Source: a virus. Taken from it: a DNA stretch of 22,865 bases. Below are positions 12,617 through 20,968 of the stretch, one piece after another; within the stretch, counting starts at the first letter, position 1, and every line of letters starts with the position of its first letter. The notes under the pieces were generated by a model that saw nothing but the letters and a program-made list of their open reading frames with translations, was not told the DNA's origin and did no database searches. The DNA is taken from positions 1 through 22,865 of the IMG/VR virus record IMGVR_UViG_3300044611_001959; one strand, written 5' to 3'. Position numbers and translations under genes: made by a program.

Positions 12617-14959
12617 TTACCTCGCGTTGGCGTAGCGGGATGGGAATTCAGCGAAGGCGGCGAAGATGTAGTTCGAGCCGGAGGTGTTGTTGCCGGACCA
12701 GTTGTTGCGACACTTGAACCCGTTGCTGGTGAAGTCGAAGGCCAGATTCCCGGGCGACTCGGCGTTCGCAGCGTCCGCCTGCAGGCTGTCGCCGACCACG
12801 TTGGAGGTATTTCGCGCCACATCATGGATCCACCATGAAGTGGCGTTCGGCGAGGACTGTTTCACCAACACGTATCGCGGCTGGAATCCGCAATACACAT
12901 AAGCCCCGTCAGCAGAGCCATTCCCGACATAGGCGCCGAACTTGCTGTAGGCTGGAATTTCAGCAAAGCAGTAGAAGACCCAATCTCCGGGCATGCTTGA
13001 TCCAACGCTGAACACCGAAGACGTAGGCGCTTGCCGCCACACATTCGAGGCTCCATCAGTGCGCTTTGCCACCGCATCGAATTGGTAGTAGTCGGAGGCC
13101 CAGGTAAAGCCGGGGTGATCGAAAGCAATAGACCACGCACCGACGCCGTTGCGGCGCTTGGCGATGATCAACTTGGGCGCGGCCGCCAGACCGTGGCCGA
13201 TGGTCTGGTTTGATCCCGCCCCCAGCGATGCGGTAACAATCGAGAACCCGGACAGAACGTTCGCACTGACCTGCGCTGCGATGCTGCCGGCGTTGTTCGC
13301 CACGGGAGCGCCGCCGGCCTTCCAGAGCCAGGATACGTATGCCTTGTTGAGCACGTTCAACACGGATCCGGCGGCAAGAACGGTAAAGCCGTTTGCGTCG
13401 AACGACTGCATCGCTTCGGTGTTTTCAACGGCCGTCGAGTTTGAGCGAACCCGTTGCGTCGGGCCGCGAACAGTGTCGTGCAATGAGTGGTCAGACGCAG
13501 CGTCGGTTCGGTTCTTTGCCCAAACAAGGTCCGGCTGAAACTGTGACCCGGTCACAGCCTTGGTGGTGTTGCCGTCGCCGAGATAGGTAATGGCGTCGAC
13601 GTGCTTTCTCGGCAGAACTATTAACGGCTCCGGCTCGTTGGCCGCGCACAGCGCCTTATGCCCGGCCGGGATGCTGTTGTTGTTGAAGGGCTGCTGTCCG
13701 AAATTGACCGTGGCCGTGGCCGACGTGTCAACCTCCGTGAATGGCAGCCGGTTGGTCACTGCCGTCGCGATCACGCCCTGCGATACGAAAGCCCCGGCAC
13801 CTCCGGTCTGCTTGAGAAATTCGATGGTCCCCGCGTCGCAATCGACGGCCACGCCGATCACATCGCTGGTGGCGAAGGCGGCACCGTAGGCAGAGGAGCT
13901 CCCGCCAATTAATTTCATCCCATTTGCCAGATATATAACGGTGCCGGCGTACGAACCCGATGCCCCTTGGGATTGCCCGTCGTCGATCCCGATATAGATG
14001 CTGGTTCCCAAGGCGGTCGCAGTGACCTCCCAATACCATTTTCCGGAACTGCCGACAGAAAGCGTTCCATAGCCCGCACCACCTGGTCCGGCGACCACCT
14101 TGAGGGCGCCATCCGAAATCGTAACCGGCACATTGGCCCGCGTCGTCAGTGCGTTGAGAGCGCAGTATCGGTTCGTCGGCGTGTCCAGCATCCAATCGCA
14201 GCTCGCGCCTGCTGTGACGCTGATGTTGTTCGGGGTCCAGTCGTTATTGTTTCCAGACCGGTCCTTTCCAAGCGCGGCGCTGGTCGCGGCCGACCCATCG
14301 CTGAAATCAAGGAAAGAGCCGTTTGCGCCGTACCCTAGCTGATAAAGAGTCGGCTCCCAGTGGCCCTTTTCTGGGCAGCGGCGGCCCGCATCAGCCGGCA
14401 CAAGCTGCTGCCCATCGACTTGGCGAAACTCGGAAAAAACCATGTCAGCATGATCGCTCGCACCGAAAGACCGGCGGCCAATATTGATCGGCATCCCCGT
14501 GACGTTGAAGCTCTTGAAGGTGTAGTTTTGCGCGACGGTGCCGGACAGCGCAATCTCTTCATCGCCCCAATACAGACGGACCCGCTGACTTGCCGTGGCG
14601 AGCGTAGTATCTATGCCCAACATGAGCATTCCGTGAGCTGCCGGGTCTCTAAACTTTCGCGTAGAAATGAAAGTGTTTACACCCTCGAACTGAAAAGAGA
14701 AAGTTCCGTCCGAGTTGTAGCGCAGCCAGTCTTCATTATTGCCTAGAGTTCCTGCACTGATGACGAACTGGTAATTGATCAGATCGCACAACCGGCACCA
14801 CAGAATGAAGGTGACTTTTTGATTGCTAGTTGGCGCCACCTGAACACGGGACCAGTAGGCATTCGCAGTTCGGCGGTTTCGCACCGAATGCCCGATCTTG
14901 TGATGCGACTCCCAATGCCCTCCGGACATCAGGAAGGGGTGCGGGGCGCCAGGAATCAC
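12617..14959 (-). CDS. Large tail receptor-binding / distal fibre protein
   Basis: This 780-residue protein begins at a GTG whose GTGA overlaps the stop of the tail fibre gene; a small lectin-like domain follows. Residues about 150-200 contain SEFRQVDGQQLVPADAG and, further on, LGKDRSGNNNDWTPNNISVTAG, segments common in phage adhesins. A SPRY-like beta domain (about 275-400, GKWYWEVTATALGTSIYIGI) comes next. The C-terminal third is of DUF7483 type, with repeated SIVTASLGAGSNQTIGHGL, APKLIIAKRR and FVYVLVKQSS-like strands (actual PRYVLVKQSS). It probably contacts the host surface and decides host range. Base composition is visibly more AT-rich than the flanking tail genes, especially near 14560-14850, suggesting exchange of this module. 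Confidence 0.85.
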   Translation of the reverse strand: MIPGAPHPFLMSGGHWESHHKIGHSVRNRRTANAYWSRVQVAPTSNQKVTFILWCRLCDLINYQFVISAGTLGNNEDWLRYNSDGTFSFQFEGVNTFISTRKFRDPAAHGMLMLGIDTTLATASQRVRLYWGDEEIALSGTVAQNYTFKSFNVTGMPINIGRRSFGASDHADMVFSEFRQVDGQQLVPADAGRRCPEKGHWEPTLYQLGYGANGSFLDFSDGSAATSAALGKDRSGNNNDWTPNNISVTAGASCDWMLDTPTNRYCALNALTTRANVPVTISDGALKVVAGPGGAGYGTLSVGSSGKWYWEVTATALGTSIYIGIDDGQSQGASGSYAGTVIYLANGMKLIGGSSSAYGAAFATSDVIGVAVDCDAGTIEFLKQTGGAGAFVSQGVIATAVTNRLPFTEVDTSATATVNFGQQPFNNNSIPAGHKALCAANEPEPLIVLPRKHVDAITYLGDGNTTKAVTGSQFQPDLVWAKNRTDAASDHSLHDTVRGPTQRVRSNSTAVENTEAMQSFDANGFTVLAAGSVLNVLNKAYVSWLWKAGGAPVANNAGSIAAQVSANVLSGFSIVTASLGAGSNQTIGHGLAAAPKLIIAKRRNGVGAWSIAFDHPGFTWASDYYQFDAVAKRTDGASNVWRQAPTSSVFSVGSSMPGDWVFYCFAEIPAYSKFGAYVGNGSADGAYVYCGFQPRYVLVKQSSPNATSWWIHDVARNTSNVVGDSLQADAANAESPGNLAFDFTSNGFKCRNNWSGNNTSGSNYIFAAFAEFPSRYANAR

Positions 14960-15816
14960 TTGACGTCGCTCCGCACGGTGAAACTGATCTCGGCCGCCGA
15001 GTCGATGCTGTAAATGATCTCGTCGTAGGCGGCGAGTGCCTGCGTCTGCGCGGGAATCTGCGACGGGCCGCCGACATATTTCCAGTTGCTGCCGAAGGCC
15101 CAGTTGCGCAGCGTTGCGCCGTCCTGGCGCACCCTGATCTTGCCGCTCTGACCCGCCACCGCGCTGCTGTAGCCGTTGGCGAAGGTGATGTTGCCGGTCG
15201 CCTGGCCGGCGAAGTTGATCGAATCGTCGAAATTGAAATTGCAATTGCCGGTGGTCGCCGGCAGCGCGGCGACGGCGCCCCGCTGGCCCTTGGTCCAGGA
15301 CTGGGCGACGCCGAGCTGGGCATAGGCGGCGAGGCCGATGGCGGTGATGGCGGCCGCGACAAAGGCCGTGGACGCCGCTTGCGTCGTAAGGGTTCCGGGA
15401 GCGGCGGTGGGTACGGTCGGCACTCCGGTCAACGCCGGCGACGCCAGCGGCGCCTTGGCGGCCAGCAGGCCGGTGAGCGTGGCCGCGAAGTTCGCGTCGT
15501 TGCCCAGGGCGGCGGCCAGTTCGGCGAGCGTGTCCAGGGCGGCCGGCGAGCTGTTGACCAGCGCCGTCACCGCGGCGGCGATCAGGGCGTTGGCCTCGGC
15601 CTCGATCAGGTACTGCGGGTGCGGATCGCCGGCGGCCTCGTGGCCGGCCAGACCGGTACCGAGCGATTCGAGCGCGGCCTTCAGGTAGCGGGTACGGGCA
15701 CCGAGCTGCTTGGCCTGCACGTTGTCGATGCCCTCTTCGCCGCCCAGCACTGGGTCGGTGACTTCAAACCGGTACAGGCCTTCGATCCATTCGACGGTTT
15801 CGGTCAGGTTAGCCAT
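14956..15816 (-). CDS. H: Tail fibre protein gpH-like
   Basis: This 286-residue protein begins like P2-type fibre proteins (NLTETVEWIEGLYRFEVTDPVLGG, then NVQAKQLGARTRYLK), which attach to the baseplate through gpI. Residues about 60-70 carry HEAAGDPHPQYL, a fibre-repeat motif. A long Ala-rich, likely trimeric coiled stretch (75-160) with PLASPALTGVPTVPTAAPG follows; this is typical tail-fibre repeat sequence. The C-terminal 110 residues are beta-rich and resemble phage fibre tip domains. It is much shorter than P2 gpH (about 669), and the receptor-binding role has probably moved to the next gene, to which it is joined by a GTGA overlap. Confidence 0.87.
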   Translation of the reverse strand: MANLTETVEWIEGLYRFEVTDPVLGGEEGIDNVQAKQLGARTRYLKAALESLGTGLAGHEAAGDPHPQYLIEAEANALIAAAVTALVNSSPAALDTLAELAAALGNDANFAATLTGLLAAKAPLASPALTGVPTVPTAAPGTLTTQAASTAFVAAAITAIGLAAYAQLGVAQSWTKGQRGAVAALPATTGNCNFNFDDSINFAGQATGNITFANGYSSAVAGQSGKIRVRQDGATLRNWAFGSNWKYVGGPSQIPAQTQALAAYDEIIYSIDSAAEISFTVRSDVK

Positions 15817-15825
15817 GTTTTTTCC

Positions 15826-16395
15826 TCAAGTGATGATTCCGCGCACGTAGCTGCCGTCGCGATGCGCCACGCCGTTGTGACGCAGCGCGGCGCGGCTGTA
15901 GTCCAGGGCGACCAGATGCACGCAGTTGCGTTTCGATTTGGCCAGCATCTGGCGGATCTGTTCGGCCTGGTCCAGGGTGATCGGGCGCTTCAGAACAATG
16001 CGGTAGGTGGCCCAGGCATCGGGCCCCATGCGGCGGCGCAATCCGTTGCGGATTGACGTGCCGTCGCGACGGATGTAGTCGGCGCGTTCCACAATATCGG
16101 CGTCGCCCTGGCCGACGACGGTCAGCGCCCGGCGGATCGCGGACGGTGTGCCTTTACGCTTGTGGATCGTCCTCGCCTCGGCGATGGCGGCCCGCTTCAT
16201 TTCGTCCGGCCAGGTCGGATCCCATTCGTCGACCGACAGCGCCCAGGCGAGGTACGGCAGCACGGCGACCGGACAGGTGGCGGCATTCCATAGCGCCCGC
16301 ACATGCTGCGGCGGATTGAATCGACCGATGGACTCGGACAGCGCCCGTTCCAGCGTGCTGGCGTTCGCCGGCAGAAGGTGGGCTGGCGCGGTCAT
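15826..16395 (-). CDS. I: Baseplate protein gpI
   Basis: This 189-residue protein matches P2 gpI (about 176). It shows LLPANASTLERALSESIGR, then LWNAATCPVAVLPYLAWALSVDEWDPTWP, the strongest family signature, and KRKGTPSAIRRAL near residue 85. gpI joins the baseplate wedge to the tail fibre. The ATG at 16395 overlaps the gpJ stop (ATGA); a longer frame reaching upstream into gpJ is an artefact of GC-rich sequence. The tail fibre gene follows after nine bases. Confidence 0.95.
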   Translation of the reverse strand: MTAPAHLLPANASTLERALSESIGRFNPPQHVRALWNAATCPVAVLPYLAWALSVDEWDPTWPDEMKRAAIAEARTIHKRKGTPSAIRRALTVVGQGDADIVERADYIRRDGTSIRNGLRRRMGPDAWATYRIVLKRPITLDQAEQIRQMLAKSKRNCVHLVALDYSRAALRHNGVAHRDGSYVRGIIT

Positions 16396-17291
16396 GCTTC
16401 GACGCCGGCGATGCGCACGGCAATCGCCGTGCAATAGGGAGCCTGGCCGAGTCCGCAAACGACGTCGGCCAGCGGTTGATTGATGATGTTCTTCTTCACG
16501 CCGGGCCGCTGCGCCGCGGCGGTGATGGCTGACAGCGTGACCTCGCGATCGAGCGTGTGCGAGGCGGCGGCCAGCGTTGCCAGTTCCGCCTGGGCGGCCG
16601 CCAGCGCCGCTTCGCCGGCCGGCCCGGGATAGACGATCAGGTCGACGTCGATGCTGTAATTGACGATCGCGGCCGCCGCGACCAGCACTTCTTCGGACAG
16701 CGGGCGGATCGTCTCGTCGTCGAGCGCGGCCAGCACGGTGGCGATAAGGCCGGCGTCCGGCGTGCCGTCGCCCGTCTTCGCCAGGACATACACGGTGGTG
16801 GTGCCGGGCTGCGGACTGGTCACCGAGGCGGCCTTGACCTGGCCGGACGCTGACAGGGCATGAAAGCGGAAAGCTTCGGTGGGGCCCGCGACGGAATACG
16901 ACTCGGGCTTGAGGGCGAGCCGGGCGCGGAAATCGGCGTCGCTTTCCCACACGGCGACGACAGGCGGTACGGCGATCGGATCGGCCGGCGTGATCAGCAG
17001 GCGCGTCTCGCCGTCGTAGTAGGTGACGCCGATATGATCGAGGTCGCTGCCGGTCGCATAGGCCAGCAGCAGGTCCCTGGCTTCGTCGTTGAAGCGTGCG
17101 CGCAGCAGCGTCTCGCGGTACGCCGCCACCTGCAGGATCTTGAGCGCCGGTTCCGATTCAAGCTCGATCGTGTCGGCGATCGCCGGGTAGCGGGCAATCA
17201 GGTCGGCCTGCATTTCGGCGAGCACGGCTTCGAAGCCGATGGCCTCGAGCACGGCGGGCGCCGGCAACAACGAAAGATCGATGTCCGCCAT
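16392..17291 (-). CDS. J: Baseplate wedge protein gpJ
   Basis: This 299-residue protein is close to P2 gpJ (about 302) and belongs to the Baseplate_J family. It starts DLSLLPAPAVLEAIGFEAVLAE and has LESEPALKILQVAAYRETLLRAR (45-67), DLLLAYATGSDLDHIG (73-88) and SADFRARLALKPESYSVAGPTEAFRFHALSA-like segments (read in pieces from about 115). The C-terminus holds GVKKNIINQPLADV. gpJ forms the wedge ring of the baseplate. The ATG overlaps the gpW stop (ATGA), and gpI overlaps its end. Confidence 0.96.
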   Translation of the reverse strand: MADIDLSLLPAPAVLEAIGFEAVLAEMQADLIARYPAIADTIELESEPALKILQVAAYRETLLRARFNDEARDLLLAYATGSDLDHIGVTYYDGETRLLITPADPIAVPPVVAVWESDADFRARLALKPESYSVAGPTEAFRFHALSASGQVKAASVTSPQPGTTTVYVLAKTGDGTPDAGLIATVLAALDDETIRPLSEEVLVAAAAIVNYSIDVDLIVYPGPAGEAALAAAQAELATLAAASHTLDREVTLSAITAAAQRPGVKKNIINQPLADVVCGLGQAPYCTAIAVRIAGVEA

Positions 17292-17632
17292 CAGACCATC
17301 ACCGAGAGACTGACGGCGTTGCCGGTGCGCGGGCCGGAACGGCGCACACCGTCCATGTCGATGACGGCGCGGCCGCTCGCATCGAGCGAGAACCCGATCC
17401 GGGTCAGCGCGACGCGCGGTTCCCAGCGGGCCACGGCCATGACGGTGGCGGCTTTCAGCCGCAGCTGGGTCGCGGGATGTGCCGGCTGGTCGATCAGGTC
17501 GGGGACCATCGAGCCGTAATCGCGGCGCATCACGCGACTACCGAGCGGCGTCGAGAGGATGTCGCGGATCGACTGCCGGATGTGGGGCAGATCGTCCAGG
17601 GCGCGCCCGGTGGCGGCGTTCATTCCGCTCAC
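17291..17632 (-). CDS. W: Baseplate protein gpW (T4 gp25-like)
   Basis: This 113-residue protein has the GPW/gp25 domain: HIRQSIRDILSTPLGSRVMRRDYGS near residues 17-41, with the RDYGS signature. T4 gp25 and P2 gpW start sheath assembly at the baseplate and carry a lysozyme-like fold without strong activity. P2 W has about 115 residues. The start is a GTG at 17632, matching homologues that begin with M-x-G-M; an ATG three codons later (17623) is the alternative. It lies 76 bases after gpV, the largest gap in this stretch, and overlaps gpJ. Confidence 0.93.
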   Translation of the reverse strand: MSGMNAATGRALDDLPHIRQSIRDILSTPLGSRVMRRDYGSMVPDLIDQPAHPATQLRLKAATVMAVARWEPRVALTRIGFSLDASGRAVIDMDGVRRSGPRTGNAVSLSVMV

Positions 17633-17708
17633 GTGGTGTGCCCCCGGTCGCTACGCGCCCGCCCGCCGTGGGGGCTGTCGCCTGGCTTGAGGCGGCTCTG
17701 CGCCTGGC
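17633..17708 (-). other. Spacer between gpV and gpW with GC-rich stems
   Basis: GCCCCC (17640-17645) can pair with GGGGGC (17670-17675) across 24 bases, and CGCCT (17679-17683) with AGGCG (17690-17694) across six. There is no T-run and no promoter-like box. It may be chance in such GC-rich sequence. Confidence 0.25.
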
Positions 17709-18341
17709 TCACTGCGGGCCTCCGGTGTTGCCGCCGCCGGGGACGACCCCGGTGTGCGTGTGCGTGGCGAGGACGATGCCGTTGCTGCTGAGCTGGCCAG
17801 CCGTCTGCACGAAGTCGCCGGTGATGATGTTGGCGTTGGCGCCGCCGGTACCGGCGATGCCGTTGCCGTAGGTCAGCAGGTCGGCGACGGTGCAGGTGCC
17901 ATCGATCTGCACGTCGCCGGTGATGTGCGTCGCCGGCGTGTCGAGGGTGACCGAGACTGCGGCCTGGATCGTCGCGGTCTGGATGCCGGTGGCGGTCAAG
18001 GCGCCGCTGGCGTGGTCGTAGGCAATGCGCGCGCCGTCCGGATACGTGGCGACGTGTTCGCTGGCGCTGGCGCTCGGCGCGGCGTGAGCGTCGCAGAACA
18101 GCCCAATCAGTACCACGCCGGCGGCCGGATCGCCGCTGGGCGACAGGATGAGAACTTGTTCGCCGACGGTCGGCGGCTCCCAGGTGCGGGTATTGCCGGC
18201 GCGGCGGTCAATCCATGGCAGCCACTGGCTTTCCAGCTTGCCGCTGGCGACGCGGCAACGCGCGGCGGCGTGATCGACGGCGATCACGGTGCCGATGCGG
18301 ATCAGGTTCTCGATCAGGCGGGAGAGGTGGGCGACATTCAT
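17709..18341 (-). CDS. V: Baseplate spike protein gpV
   Basis: This 210-residue protein is the size of P2 gpV (about 211). An OB-fold domain occupies about 10-90 (IGTVIAVDHAAARCRVASGKL, then PTVGEQVLILSPSGDP). A beta-helix-like stretch follows, and the end carries ATHTHTGVVPGGGNTGGPQ. The H-x-H pair at the tip is the iron-binding site seen in the P2 and phi92 spikes. The trimer punctures the outer membrane on sheath contraction. The 65-base gap before it is where P2 has its V late promoter, but no clear TGT...ACA dyad is visible there. Confidence 0.95.
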   Translation of the reverse strand: MNVAHLSRLIENLIRIGTVIAVDHAAARCRVASGKLESQWLPWIDRRAGNTRTWEPPTVGEQVLILSPSGDPAAGVVLIGLFCDAHAAPSASASEHVATYPDGARIAYDHASGALTATGIQTATIQAAVSVTLDTPATHITGDVQIDGTCTVADLLTYGNGIAGTGGANANIITGDFVQTAGQLSSNGIVLATHTHTGVVPGGGNTGGPQ

Positions 18342-18406
18342 GGGGTGACTATGCCGCGCGCGCGGGCGCTGTCGTGGCGGCGGTCGATCTATCCGGCATC
18401 GCTACA

Positions 18407-18868
18407 TCACCGCGCAAGCTGATTGAGCACGACATCGCCCACGGCCTCGATTTCGGGTTGCGTGAAACCCAGCAGTTGCCGCGCCGGGTAGTCCACCTCG
18501 GGGCCGCCGCGCCGGTTGACCCTGTCGCGCAGACCGTGTTGATGCACCTGGGCCATGCGCTGCACCTGGTCGGCGAAGGTGACCACCGCCATCTCCGGCG
18601 TCGCCTCGGTCTTCATCCAGCGCGCGGTGCGCAGCCGGCTGAACATCTGTCGCGCGGCCTTGGCCTTGATCGCGCCGGCCTTGCGGCGCAGGCGCGGCTT
18701 TCTCGGCGCGTAGGGGCTGCCGTCCGGGTTGAGCTGCGCGGCGATGCGGCGGGCTTGAGAGGCGCGCAGATCGGCGGCGATATGCCGGGCCAGCGTGCGC
18801 CGTTCGGCAGGCGCCAGCCGCGTCAGCAGGGCGCCACACCAGGCATCGAGCGGAGCCAGCTCGTTCAT
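18407..18868 (-). CDS. S: Tail completion protein gpS (virion morphogenesis)
   Basis: This 153-residue protein matches P2 gpS (about 150). It begins LAPLDAWCGALLTRLAPAERR, followed by the family's conserved RIAAQLNPDGSPYAPRKPR (about 41-59), and then a core with MFSRLRTARWMKTEATPEMAVV. It helps finish the tail so that it can join the head. The ATG at 18868, seven bases after the gpR stop, was chosen because the longer frame upstream lies inside gpR and does not look like the family. Confidence 0.93.
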   Translation of the reverse strand: MNELAPLDAWCGALLTRLAPAERRTLARHIAADLRASQARRIAAQLNPDGSPYAPRKPRLRRKAGAIKAKAARQMFSRLRTARWMKTEATPEMAVVTFADQVQRMAQVHQHGLRDRVNRRGGPEVDYPARQLLGFTQPEIEAVGDVVLNQLAR

Positions 18869-18875
18869 GGCGCGT

Positions 18876-19337
18876 TCATGGCGCGACCGCGACGCCGCCG
18901 CCGTACATGGTCCAGCCGGTCGGCCCGGTGAGATCATCGAGCGCGGGCGGCGCGACGTGGGTGGCGGTGTAACCGCTGCCCGCGGCGGTGACCACCACGG
19001 CCTCGGTCAGCGACAGCGTGAGCTGCAGGTCGACCTTGTCGTGGTCGATCAGCTCGGCCTCGAACTTGATCGTCTCGGGGATCCGGTCCGGGTGCTGCAT
19101 CAGGTCCGGCTGGTTGGCCGCGATCCACGCGATCAGCGGCACGATCAAGGTGTCGGCGTGGTCGCTGAAGTCGGTGAAGATCAGCACCAGGTCGTAGCGA
19201 TACTCGAAGGACATGCCGCCGCCCAAGCGCGCGGCAATCGCGCCGCGTTCGATGAACACCTGCAGCTTGTCCGGGTTGGCCTTGAGGCAAGGCACGGCAT
19301 CCGCCAGATGCGCGCGCAGATCCTGCGGCTTTTTCAT
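18876..19337 (-). CDS. R: Tail completion protein gpR
   Basis: This 153-residue protein matches P2 gpR (about 155). It starts MKKPQDLRAHLADAVPCLKANPDKLQVFIERG, typical of the family, and contains FEYRYDLVLIFTDFSDHADTLIVPLIAWI (about 43-71) and QPDLMQHPDRIPETIKFEAELI. It acts with gpS at the neck end of the tail. The ATG overlaps the Rz stop (ATGA), joining the lysis genes to tail completion as in P2. Confidence 0.95.
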   Translation of the reverse strand: MKKPQDLRAHLADAVPCLKANPDKLQVFIERGAIAARLGGGMSFEYRYDLVLIFTDFSDHADTLIVPLIAWIAANQPDLMQHPDRIPETIKFEAELIDHDKVDLQLTLSLTEAVVVTAAGSGYTATHVAPPALDDLTGPTGWTMYGGGVAVAP

Positions 19338-19828
19338 GGCGCGAAGGCCTCGCGCACCGCGTTCTGCAGCTCGATCAGTTGCTCTTCGGTTTCACGGCAT
19401 TGCTTTGCTTCGCGCCCGTGCTGTGCTGCAATGTCTGAGAGGACAACCTCGCTGGGGGCTTCATCAGCGGCTCCATCTGGGGCGGGTAGCTCGCCTCGGT
19501 TGGCGCCGTTCCACAAGCGGACAAAACCAGCAGGCACAGCGCAACGATGATCGGCTTCTTCGGTGACATAGACAGGGACCTCCTTGATGATGGTTTCGCC
19601 GGCCTCGCGCACGACCGTGACACGGTCGATGTAGCGGGTAACGACGGTGGCGATCTTGTCGGCCACGCGCACTTTTCGTTCGGCGATGGCCTTGTCGCGC
19701 CGGGCGTCGGCCAGATCCCACTCGTCCTGGACGTGGGCCGCGCCCTTGAACCAGGCGACCGCGCACGCGGCGGCCACCAGCAGGGCCATGGCGAGCCAGC
19801 GATACGGCGCGGGGATCAGGCCCGGCAT
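19334..19828 (-). CDS. lysB: Rz-type inner-membrane spanin
   Basis: This 164-residue protein has one N-terminal membrane span (about 11-28, WLAMALLVAAACAVAWFKG). A charged, helical periplasmic domain (about 35-80) follows, rich in Asp, Arg, Lys and Glu. This is the layout of i-spanins (P2 LysB, lambda Rz). It bridges to the outer-membrane lipoprotein encoded inside it and fuses the two membranes at the end of lysis. The start at 19828 overlaps the endolysin stop (ATGA). A long frame open further upstream is only a shadow of the endolysin gene. The C-terminus ends overlapping gpR. Confidence 0.85.
   Translation of the reverse strand: MPGLIPAPYRWLAMALLVAAACAVAWFKGAAHVQDEWDLADARRDKAIAERKVRVADKIATVVTRYIDRVTVVREAGETIIKEVPVYVTEEADHRCAVPAGFVRLWNGANRGELPAPDGAADEAPSEVVLSDIAAQHGREAKQCRETEEQLIELQNAVREAFAP
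19375..19569 (-). CDS. lysC: Rz1-type outer-membrane spanin lipoprotein, embedded in Rz
   Basis: This 64-residue frame lies wholly inside the Rz gene in another frame. It begins MSPKKP, has a hydrophobic core and an LVLSAC lipobox with C19 as the lipidated residue, leaving a mature part of about 46 residues with prolines (PTEASYPPQ). The ATG at 19569 has a consensus AGGAGG nine bases upstream, which decides the start over an upstream Met at 19623. This nested layout is that of lambda Rz/Rz1 and P2 LysB/LysC. With Rz it makes the spanin complex across the periplasm. Confidence 0.88.
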   Translation of the reverse strand: MSPKKPIIVALCLLVLSACGTAPTEASYPPQMEPLMKPPARLSSQTLQHSTGAKQSNAVKPKSN

Positions 19829-20649
19829 CACGCCGCCTCGGCCGGCGCCGCGGCCAGTGCTTGCGCATGCCGGCCATAGGCGGCGGCCAGCCGGGCGTCG
19901 TAGAGATTGTCCTTGTAGGCCGGGCCGTTGTAGAGCTTGGCGAACTCGCCCCACTTGCGCGCCTTCAGCGCCTTGTGCAAGGCCGGGTCGAGCTCGATGA
20001 AGCGGACGAACGAAGCGAGCTGAACGGTCTCGGTACTCGACATCGCGTCGACGAACTGAAGGGCGCTGCTGAAGCCGAGCGCTTCCCAGTGGTAGCCCAT
20101 GATCTGAAATTGGCCCCAGCTTGCCGACTCGATCGCGGGGACGTCGGCGATCTGGCGCGCCATCTTGAGCCGGTACCACTCCTGCGCGCCGCCGTGGTAG
20201 CCGCCGCGCGCCGGATTGACCAGGTTCGGGTAGCGGCACGCGAGATCCTTGGCATCGAGCCCAGCCTCTTCTAGGCGTCGATACATGACGTGGCGTTCGA
20301 ACAGCACCACCGGGGTGCCGTCGTCGAGGAAGCCGTGGCCGCGGCTCTCGACTTCGTTGACCGCCATGATCGCGGCGACCTCGACGTCGAGGATCTTCGC
20401 GGCGTCCTCGATGTCGGCCTGGCGCAGCAGTCGCGGGTCGACGCGGCCAGAGAGCAGCGCGGCCTGAGTCTTCGGTCCGGCGATGCCATCGGCGACCAGT
20501 CCGACATCGCGCTGGAAGTCGCGCACCGCCGCTTCGGTCTCGGCGTCGAACCATCCGTCGCGCTTGACCGGATGGTTGAAGGCGTCCAACCGGTATTGCA
20601 GCTCCTTCACCTCGGCGCCGGTGTCACCCTTGCGCAGTGTCTTGATCAT
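19828..20649 (-). CDS. Endolysin: peptidoglycan-binding domain plus N-acetylmuramidase
   Basis: This 273-residue protein has a PG_binding_1 domain at about 5-65 (LRKGDTGAEVKELQYRL, then DGIAGPKTQAALL). An N-acetylmuramidase domain (PF11860 type) follows at about 85-260. The likely catalytic glutamate is E101 in NEVESRGHGF, followed by LFERHVMYR and ESASWGQFQIMGYHW. It cuts the glycan strands of the cell wall. No signal peptide is seen, so export needs the holin. The ATG at 20649 has GAAAGGGGA as ribosome site and lies 26 bases inside the preceding membrane-protein gene. It replaces the P2 K endolysin by a different enzyme type. Confidence 0.93.
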   Translation of the reverse strand: MIKTLRKGDTGAEVKELQYRLDAFNHPVKRDGWFDAETEAAVRDFQRDVGLVADGIAGPKTQAALLSGRVDPRLLRQADIEDAAKILDVEVAAIMAVNEVESRGHGFLDDGTPVVLFERHVMYRRLEEAGLDAKDLACRYPNLVNPARGGYHGGAQEWYRLKMARQIADVPAIESASWGQFQIMGYHWEALGFSSALQFVDAMSSTETVQLASFVRFIELDPALHKALKARKWGEFAKLYNGPAYKDNLYDARLAAAYGRHAQALAAAPAEAA

Positions 20650-20968
20650 GATGGATCCCCTTTCGTAGCCAGCGGTAAACGCAGTTGTCGTATTCGGCCG
20701 TGTGGAAAATCTCGACCACGTTGCCGCGCGCGGCCAGCAGGGCGACGGCCAGCACGGCATGCAGGGCGACGCTGGCCGGATCGGGCGGCGAGAGATGGCC
20801 GGCGATGGCCAGGATCGTCACCCAGCCGGCGGCGACCGCGACCACGTAGGCGACCAGGGACGCCACCGGGCGGTACCGGGCGCCGCGCCGGCGGTAGAAC
20901 ACCAGCCGCAGGACGATCACGGCGCAGATCGCCGCGTCGATCGCAATGAGCGCCGCTGGGTAGCTCAT
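20624..20968 (-). CDS. Phage holin family 3-type membrane protein
   Basis: This 114-residue protein has three predicted membrane spans, at about 5-24, 36-57 and 67-83, and a basic tail with ARGNVVEIFHTAEY. That C-terminal pattern and size match the holin 3 (PF05449-like) group found just before endolysins in Burkholderia and Pseudomonas P2-like prophages. It may form the lysis hole or time it. Its ATG overlaps the stop of the preceding membrane protein (ATGA) and its end overlaps the endolysin start, placing both membrane proteins in the lysis cassette. Confidence 0.82.
   Translation of the reverse strand: MSYPAALIAIDAAICAVIVLRLVFYRRRGARYRPVASLVAYVVAVAAGWVTILAIAGHLSPPDPASVALHAVLAVALLAARGNVVEIFHTAEYDNCVYRWLRKGIHHDQDTAQG

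Noticed and set aside
14830-16056. A 408-codon plus-strand frame opposite tail fibre and gpI
   Set aside because: Gly/Arg-rich antisense shadow across two firm genes.
18342-18406. Search for a second Ogr-type promoter before gpV
   Set aside because: TGT is present on the minus strand but no ACA lies 12-13 bases on; no dyad can be supported.
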